A stretch of 9,918 bases of DNA from contig WRBZ01000025.1 in the NCBI GenBank assembly GCA_009784305.1, positions 1 to 9,918 on the forward strand. Reading direction: 5' to 3'. Made by a program: the position numbers and the translations under genes. Positions 6,007 through 9,918 of the stretch are shown here, in pieces. The DNA is from Synergistaceae bacterium (lineage in GTDB: Bacteria; Synergistota; Synergistia; Synergistales; Aminobacteriaceae). The notes beneath the pieces were generated by a model that saw only the letters and a list, made by a program, of their open reading frames with translations, searched no databases and was not told the origin of the DNA. Position 1 is the stretch's first letter; every line of letters starts with the position of its first letter.

Positions 6007-7020
6007 GTGTATACGAACAATAAAAGAATACTTCTGTCCGAGCTTGGAAAACTCATAGGAGCCGAGCTTCGCGGAGAAGACCGTGTAATAAACGGCGTTG
6101 CATCGCCGGAAGAATCCTCACCGGACAAGTTATGTGTGGTATGGGAGCCAAAAGAACTTGCTAAAATTCCTGAAAACGTCCCTGTTCTTACTGTAAGGGA
6201 GGCAAACAGGGACGGACTCATAGCGGAGAATCCCAGATTTATCCTTCCTGCGCTGTTATCTGTATTTGAATTAAGGAAACCCAAATTCAGAGGGATTCAC
6301 CCAAGCGCTGTGATAGGAAGAGATTGTGAGATATCCCCGACCTCGTGGATCGGCCCTTGCTGTGTAATAGGGAACAACGTGAGAATTGAGGAGCTTGTAC
6401 AACTGGAAGCTAATGTATATATTGACGACGGATGCGTGATAGGTAAAGGGACGGTTATAGAATCAAATGCTTCGGTAAGGCGCTCCAAAATAGGAAAAAA
6501 CGTGATCCTGCATTCATGTTGCGTTATAGGAAGCGAAGGATTCGGATTCCTGCCGACCCCGTCCGGATTGGTGAAAATTCCGCAGATAGGCGGCGTTATT
6601 ATCGGAGATAATGTGGAAGTCGGGGCGTGTTCCGCTGTTGACTGCGGCACTATCGGAAATACTGAAATAGGGGAAGGGACGCGAATCGATAATCATGTGC
6701 AAATAGGGCACAATTGCAAGATTGGGAATAATTGTATTTTCTGTGGGAAAGCGGGGCTTGCCGGCAGTACTGTTGTCGGGGATAACGTAATTTTTGCGGC
6801 CGAGGCCGGGTCGCGCGATCATGTGAGAATAGGCTCCAATTCGCAGATAGCCGGACGCGCGGGTGTGACCCGCGATATCCCTCCAGGTGTTACGGTATCG
6901 GGATTTCCCGCGCAAGACCATAAAAAGGAATTGAAACAACAGGCGCATGTAGCGCACCTTCCAAAGCTTTACGAACGGGTTAAGAAGCTGGAAAAGCTGT
7001 CAGGAGCAGCGAGCGAATGA
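6007..7020 (+). CDS. lpxD: UDP-3-O-acylglucosamine N-acyltransferase LpxD
   Basis: LpxD adds the second 3-hydroxyacyl chain, as an amide at position 2 of UDP-3-O-acyl-glucosamine, from acyl-ACP in the cytoplasm. The N-terminal uridine-binding domain (about 1-95) contains the typical L-I-G-A-E-L-R-G and N-G-V-A-S-P-E-E-S sequences. A left-handed beta-helix of hexapeptide repeats follows (I-G-x-x-x-x, about 98-290), with the catalytic His235 in N-H-V-Q-I-G-H-N-C, then the family motif S-G-F-P-A and a C-terminal helix. I chose the GTG at 6007 because GGTGAT (5997-6002) is well placed before it; the in-frame GTG at 5998 adds three residues (340 in total, close to 341 in E. coli) but has only GGGGA about 14 bases upstream. 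The stop overlaps the lpxC start in an ATGA. Confidence 0.95.
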   Translation: MYTNNKRILLSELGKLIGAELRGEDRVINGVASPEESSPDKLCVVWEPKELAKIPENVPVLTVREANRDGLIAENPRFILPALLSVFELRKPKFRGIHPSAVIGRDCEISPTSWIGPCCVIGNNVRIEELVQLEANVYIDDGCVIGKGTVIESNASVRRSKIGKNVILHSCCVIGSEGFGFLPTPSGLVKIPQIGGVIIGDNVEVGACSAVDCGTIGNTEIGEGTRIDNHVQIGHNCKIGNNCIFCGKAGLAGSTVVGDNVIFAAEAGSRDHVRIGSNSQIAGRAGVTRDIPPGVTVSGFPAQDHKKELKQQAHVAHLPKLYERVKKLEKLSGAASE

Positions 7021-7823
7021 ATCGCTGTCTTATAGAAAACGTAAGCTGGGAGGGAAAGGGGCTTCATTCAGGGAGCGAGTGCAGAGTAACGCTTTCCCCG
7101 TCCGAAGAGCTTACTATCTCACTGAATGGCAATTGTGTACCAATAAAAGAGCTTAAAATTGAAGGAAGCTCCCGCGGCTCGGACTTGATTTTCCCGGACG
7201 GGTCAAAGGTACGTACGGTTGAGCACCTTTTATCCGCAATCAGCGGGCTTGGGCTATGGAAGACGAGTATTGAGGTTGAAGGAGTGGAGTTTCCGGCAAT
7301 TGACGGCTGTTCCGAGACTTTCTCCCGCAGGCTGTTTGAATCCTCGGAGGAATGCGAACCTGTAAAACCGTTGATGATTCATTCTCCTATTCATTGCGAG
7401 TGCGCGAATAACGCTTTTATAACGGCGGTGCCGGGCGAAAAATTCAGCATAACTTACGTAATAAAGTACGACAATGACTTGATTGGCACCTTGCTATATG
7501 ACTATGAAGAGAGGGACTGCAGGTTTTATATAGACGAGGTATCGCGCGCCAGGACTTTTGCGCTGGAAAAAGATATAAAGCTATTGCAGCAGAATGGAAT
7601 GGCTCTTGGCGGCTCCCTCGATAACGCGATTTTGGTCGGAGAGACTGAAGTTCGGACAAATGGCGGGCTGCGATACGCGAATGAATTTGTGAGGCACAAG
7701 ATGCTCGACCTGATTGGCGACCTGGCACTGCTCGGAAGGCCTATATGCGCGAAGATAATCGCCATACGAGCAGGGCATGCATCTCATCTGCAATTTATAG
7801 AAAGATTAAGGAGGTTATCCTGA
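7017..7823 (+). CDS. lpxC: UDP-3-O-acyl-N-acetylglucosamine deacetylase LpxC
   Basis: LpxC is the zinc-dependent deacetylase that commits the cell to lipid A synthesis. G-K-G-L-H-S-G near residue 15 matches the family's G-x-G-L-H-S/T-G. Zinc ligands are His70 (V-E-H-L-L-S-A, with the catalytic-base Glu69), His227 and Asp231 (V-R-H-K-M-L-D). His254 in A-G-H-A-S-H is the second catalytic histidine. S-R-A-R-T-F and G-G-S-L-D-N-A are also conserved, so the active site is complete. At 268 residues it is shorter than the usual 300 or so, with a compact loop region around 105-130. It overlaps lpxD by 4 bp and ends one base before fabZ. I see no obvious C-terminal degradation tag like that of E. coli, so FtsH-type control is not evident. 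Confidence 0.96.
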   Translation: MNRCLIENVSWEGKGLHSGSECRVTLSPSEELTISLNGNCVPIKELKIEGSSRGSDLIFPDGSKVRTVEHLLSAISGLGLWKTSIEVEGVEFPAIDGCSETFSRRLFESSEECEPVKPLMIHSPIHCECANNAFITAVPGEKFSITYVIKYDNDLIGTLLYDYEERDCRFYIDEVSRARTFALEKDIKLLQQNGMALGGSLDNAILVGETEVRTNGGLRYANEFVRHKMLDLIGDLALLGRPICAKIIAIRAGHASHLQFIERLRRLS

Positions 7824-7824
7824 C

Positions 7825-8319
7825 TTGTTGGATATTTTTGAATTAATGAAGGTGCTAAAACACCGCTATCCTTTTCTATTGGTCGACCGCGTGATCGAAT
7901 GTGACGCTGAGCATGCGATAGGTTATAAAAACGTCACGATAAACGAGCCCTTCTTTCAGGGGCATTTTCCCGGCGAGCCCGTCATGCCCGGCGTCCTCAT
8001 ATTGGAAGCGATGGGGCAGGTCGGCTCGATAATGGCAACCGCACAAAAAGATAGGGAGGATATGAAGGACAAAATAGTATTCCTTACCGGAATAGATAAG
8101 GCAAAGTTCCGGAAACCCGTTCGCCCGGGGGACAGGATCGTAATCAAAGCGAAAATGTTAAAACGGCGCGCAACTGTTGGAAAAGCATGGGTTGAGGCGT
8201 TTGTGGACGAAGAGCTGATAGCTGAAGCGGAATACTTGTTTTTTATAGCTTCGACACTGAAAAAGCAAGGACAGGAGGAGAATAATAATGATTCACCCGA
8301 CGGCGATAGTTTCTCCTAA
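7825..8319 (+). CDS. fabZ: 3-hydroxyacyl-ACP dehydratase FabZ
   Basis: FabZ dehydrates 3-hydroxyacyl-ACP in fatty acid elongation and thereby competes with LpxA and LpxD for the same substrate pool. The 164 residues show the hot-dog-fold signature H-R-Y-P-F-L-L-V-D-R-V, then N-E-P-F-F-Q-G-H-F-P-G with catalytic His47 and P-G-V-L-I-L-E-A-M-G-Q with Glu61. The TTG at 7825 is chosen because AAGGAGGT (7808-7815) precedes it and the residues after it match the FabZ N-terminus; the next in-frame ATG (7846) has no such site and trims the N-terminal helix. The Asn/Asp/Ser-rich tail beyond residue 148 comes from a 32-bp overlap with lpxA and is probably dispensable. E. coli FabZ is 151 residues. Confidence 0.96.
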   Translation: MLDIFELMKVLKHRYPFLLVDRVIECDAEHAIGYKNVTINEPFFQGHFPGEPVMPGVLILEAMGQVGSIMATAQKDREDMKDKIVFLTGIDKAKFRKPVRPGDRIVIKAKMLKRRATVGKAWVEAFVDEELIAEAEYLFFIASTLKKQGQEENNNDSPDGDSFS

Positions 8320-9100
8320 AGCGGAATTGGGAAGTGGAGTTAGAATTGGAGCTTATTGCGTAGTAGATGAAGCTCGTATAGGAGATGACACGGTATTGGA
8401 GCCTTATTCCCGTGTGTGCAGCTATGTTGAAATGGGGAAGGGTAATCAAGTACACAGCCACGCGGTCATCGGGGGGGATCCACAGGACCATGGATACAGG
8501 GGTGAAAAATCTTTCGCAAGAATCGGGGACGGAAACATTTTCCGTGAATATGTAACCGTCAACAGAGCTACAGGCGAAGGTTATTCTACATCCATCGGTA
8601 ATGACTGTCTTCTCATGGAAGGTGTTCATGTGGGGCATAACGCCGATATAAAGAACAAGGTAACGATAGCGAATAAAGTCGGGATATCCGGATTTGTACA
8701 AATAGATGATTACACTGTAATCGGAGGAATAGTCGGGATACATCAATTTGTACGCATCGGGAGCTACTGTATGGTGGGAGGAATGTATAAGGTTGTTAAG
8801 GACATTCCGCATTTTACCCTTGCTGCGGGAGAGCCTTTACGCCTGAAAGGACTCAATGTCATAGGGCTTCGCAGGGCAAATTTCTCATCCGACCTGCGTA
8901 AGAAAATAAAAGCCCTTTACAGGGAATTGTATGACAAAAGCAAAATGTTTTCTTCTTCCCTTGAAAACCAGCGCGCCAAACTTGGAAGCTCGGGGGATAC
9001 CCCGTTGGAATTGATAAAGATATTGGATTTTTATAAGGACTCAAAACGCGGAATTACGTTTTGGGGAGGCAAAAGCTCAAGCAATTCAAGCGATGATTAA
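8288..9100 (+). CDS. lpxA: UDP-N-acetylglucosamine O-acyltransferase LpxA
   Basis: LpxA performs the first step of lipid A synthesis, moving a 3-hydroxyacyl group from ACP to the 3-OH of UDP-GlcNAc. The 270 residues begin M-I-H-P-T-A-I-V and form a hexapeptide-repeat beta-helix to about residue 180, then a C-terminal helical domain (G-L-R-R-A-N-F-S, matching E. coli G-L-K-R-R-G-F). The catalytic base is His117 in V-H-V-G-H-N-A (E. coli His125); His152 in I-H-Q-F matches His160. Gly165 in M-V-G-G-M aligns with Gly173, the E. coli chain-length ruler position. GGAGGAG (8274-8280) precedes the ATG. It overlaps fabZ by 32 bp. No lpxB or lpxI follows; the next gene is convergent, so those functions lie elsewhere. 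Confidence 0.96.
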   Translation: MIHPTAIVSPKAELGSGVRIGAYCVVDEARIGDDTVLEPYSRVCSYVEMGKGNQVHSHAVIGGDPQDHGYRGEKSFARIGDGNIFREYVTVNRATGEGYSTSIGNDCLLMEGVHVGHNADIKNKVTIANKVGISGFVQIDDYTVIGGIVGIHQFVRIGSYCMVGGMYKVVKDIPHFTLAAGEPLRLKGLNVIGLRRANFSSDLRKKIKALYRELYDKSKMFSSSLENQRAKLGSSGDTPLELIKILDFYKDSKRGITFWGGKSSSNSSDD

Positions 9101-9105
9101 TGTAT

Positions 9106-9918
9106 TTATTTTGGATGATATGTAAGTGTTGCTGCTCCTTCAAGTTTTAACGCAATTTCAATCCCCTTGCCGGTGACGCGCAGTTCGCTGAATTTTGCAG
9201 ATTTTAGAGTTCCTTTAAGCTCAAATTCATCGCTCAAATCGCGCAAAGCAATAACTTCACGCGCTTCATCGGTCAGTTTGTCTATTTCCGGGCCAATCTG
9301 CCATTCTAATTTTTGGCTCAAAACATTCACAAGCATCGGACGCAGAAGCCAGGCGGCTGTTTGGAAAAGCCCGTCGCGCGTTTCCTCGTCCAGGTCAAAA
9401 TCCTTTATGGATATGACCCTCGACTGCTCATCAAAATAAGGTTCTCCCGCCGCATATATTGTTCCGCTTGAAGTTCCCGTGGTTATTCCAATCGCCGCTA
9501 TCAGACGCGTTCCGCTGCCCATAAGGCGCAATGAGTTTACTGTGACCGACGCTATTCCCATATCGATTTTGACCCCCGATAAAGTTTTCATGGCTTCCTC
9601 TTCAAGGGAGTCATAGTTTAATAACGCTTTCACGTTCAAGTTGACGGATTCATCACCATGCTCATATTCTTCAAGAGGAGGCAAACTTTTTTTACGCGCG
9701 CCAACCATTTCTCCTATTCCCATTGACAGCGATATCCCCGTTTCCACATACGCCCTTAACGTCACTTCATCCGGAGTTATGTTAAGAGGAGACGCAGCAA
9801 CGCTGCGGGGGTCGAAATGAAGCGTAACTGCGTCCGTAACTCTAATCGGATCGGTTAGATTATCCCATTCCCTCTGCATCATTTCCCTGAGCCTTACTTC
9901 CTTATTTATTACGTCATC
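9106..9918 (-). CDS. DUF4403-like protein, 5' end outside the window
   Basis: On the minus strand the frame is open from the right edge to a TAA at 9108-9106. An ATG occurs at 9882, but 12 further in-frame codons continue upstream to the edge (V-I-N-K-E-V-R-L-R-E), so the true start and any signal peptide are probably outside. From memory the visible 270 residues resemble the DUF4403 family: W-D-N-L-T-D-P-I, L-H-F-D-P-R-S-V, S-L-P-P-L, S-L-R-L-M-G-S-G-T-R-L, G-T-I-Y-A-A-G-E-P-Y-F-D and a strand-rich C-terminus. The function of that family is unknown to me; many members appear to be exported or envelope-associated. It faces lpxA tail to tail with 5 bp between them and so is not part of the lipid A operon. 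Confidence 0.75.
   Translation of the reverse strand, partial: DDVINKEVRLREMMQREWDNLTDPIRVTDAVTLHFDPRSVAASPLNITPDEVTLRAYVETGISLSMGIGEMVGARKKSLPPLEEYEHGDESVNLNVKALLNYDSLEEEAMKTLSGVKIDMGIASVTVNSLRLMGSGTRLIAAIGITTGTSSGTIYAAGEPYFDEQSRVISIKDFDLDEETRDGLFQTAAWLLRPMLVNVLSQKLEWQIGPEIDKLTDEAREVIALRDLSDEFELKGTLKSAKFSELRVTGKGIEIALKLEGAATLTYHPK

Noticed and set aside
6858..6874. Perfect 7-bp inverted repeat CGCGGGT-GTG-ACCCGCG
   Set aside because: It lies in the conserved G-R-A-G-V-T-R-D part of lpxD, has no T tract and is most simply explained by codon choice.
8471..8477. Run of seven G in lpxA as a phase-variation tract
   Set aside because: It encodes conserved Gly residues of the beta-helix, is short, and switching off an essential lipid A gene is unlikely.
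8243..8812. Long minus-strand open frame opposite lpxA
   Set aside because: It is opposite a clearly conserved gene, has no ribosome-binding site and resembles no known protein; treated as a shadow frame.

Overview
The window is one long, tightly packed plus-strand gene cluster for building a Gram-negative outer membrane, with a single minus-strand gene entering from the right edge. It comes from a diderm bacterium that makes lipid A. The layout is the 3' end of an LpxL/HtrB-type acyltransferase, an unknown gene, a histidine phosphatase, a small sigma factor, a single-pass membrane protein, a three-POTRA BamA, an unknown outer-membrane-like protein, then lpxD-lpxC-fabZ-lpxA. From memory this order suggests Synergistota. 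That is an inference from gene order and from the short BamA, with no 16S or marker gene in the window to confirm it.

Bases 1-1753 hold the acyltransferase C-terminus (1-153), an unrecognised 302-residue protein (143-1051) and the phosphatase (1112-1753). An imperfect inverted repeat of the CACAATGCACA/TTGTGAATTG kind separates the last two and supplies the final codons of the unknown protein. Bases 1734-2954 hold a sigma-70-family protein with regions 2 and 4 but no region 3. It is followed by a protein with a cytoplasmic N-terminus, one membrane helix and an extracytoplasmic C-terminus, so the two form a candidate sigma/anti-sigma pair immediately upstream of bamA.

Bases 2955-5951 encode BamA and a secreted protein of unknown function that ends in a beta-strand-rich region with a terminal Phe. 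The signal-peptide codons of this second gene contain a structure that looks like an intrinsic terminator (14-bp stem followed by a T tract). A short competing hairpin lies directly upstream of it. Bases 6007-9100 hold lpxD, lpxC, fabZ and lpxA, with overlapping or nearly touching ends, encoding early lipid A acylation and deacetylation and the dehydratase that shares their 3-hydroxyacyl-ACP substrates. The DUF4403-like gene (9106-9918, minus) converges on lpxA with a 5-nt gap.

Taken together, the cluster links lipid A synthesis (lpxD, lpxC, lpxA, late acyltransferase), outer-membrane protein insertion (BamA) and possibly its own envelope-responsive transcription factor. No stretch over 300 bases lacks a gene. 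No tRNA, rRNA, CRISPR array or insertion sequence was seen.
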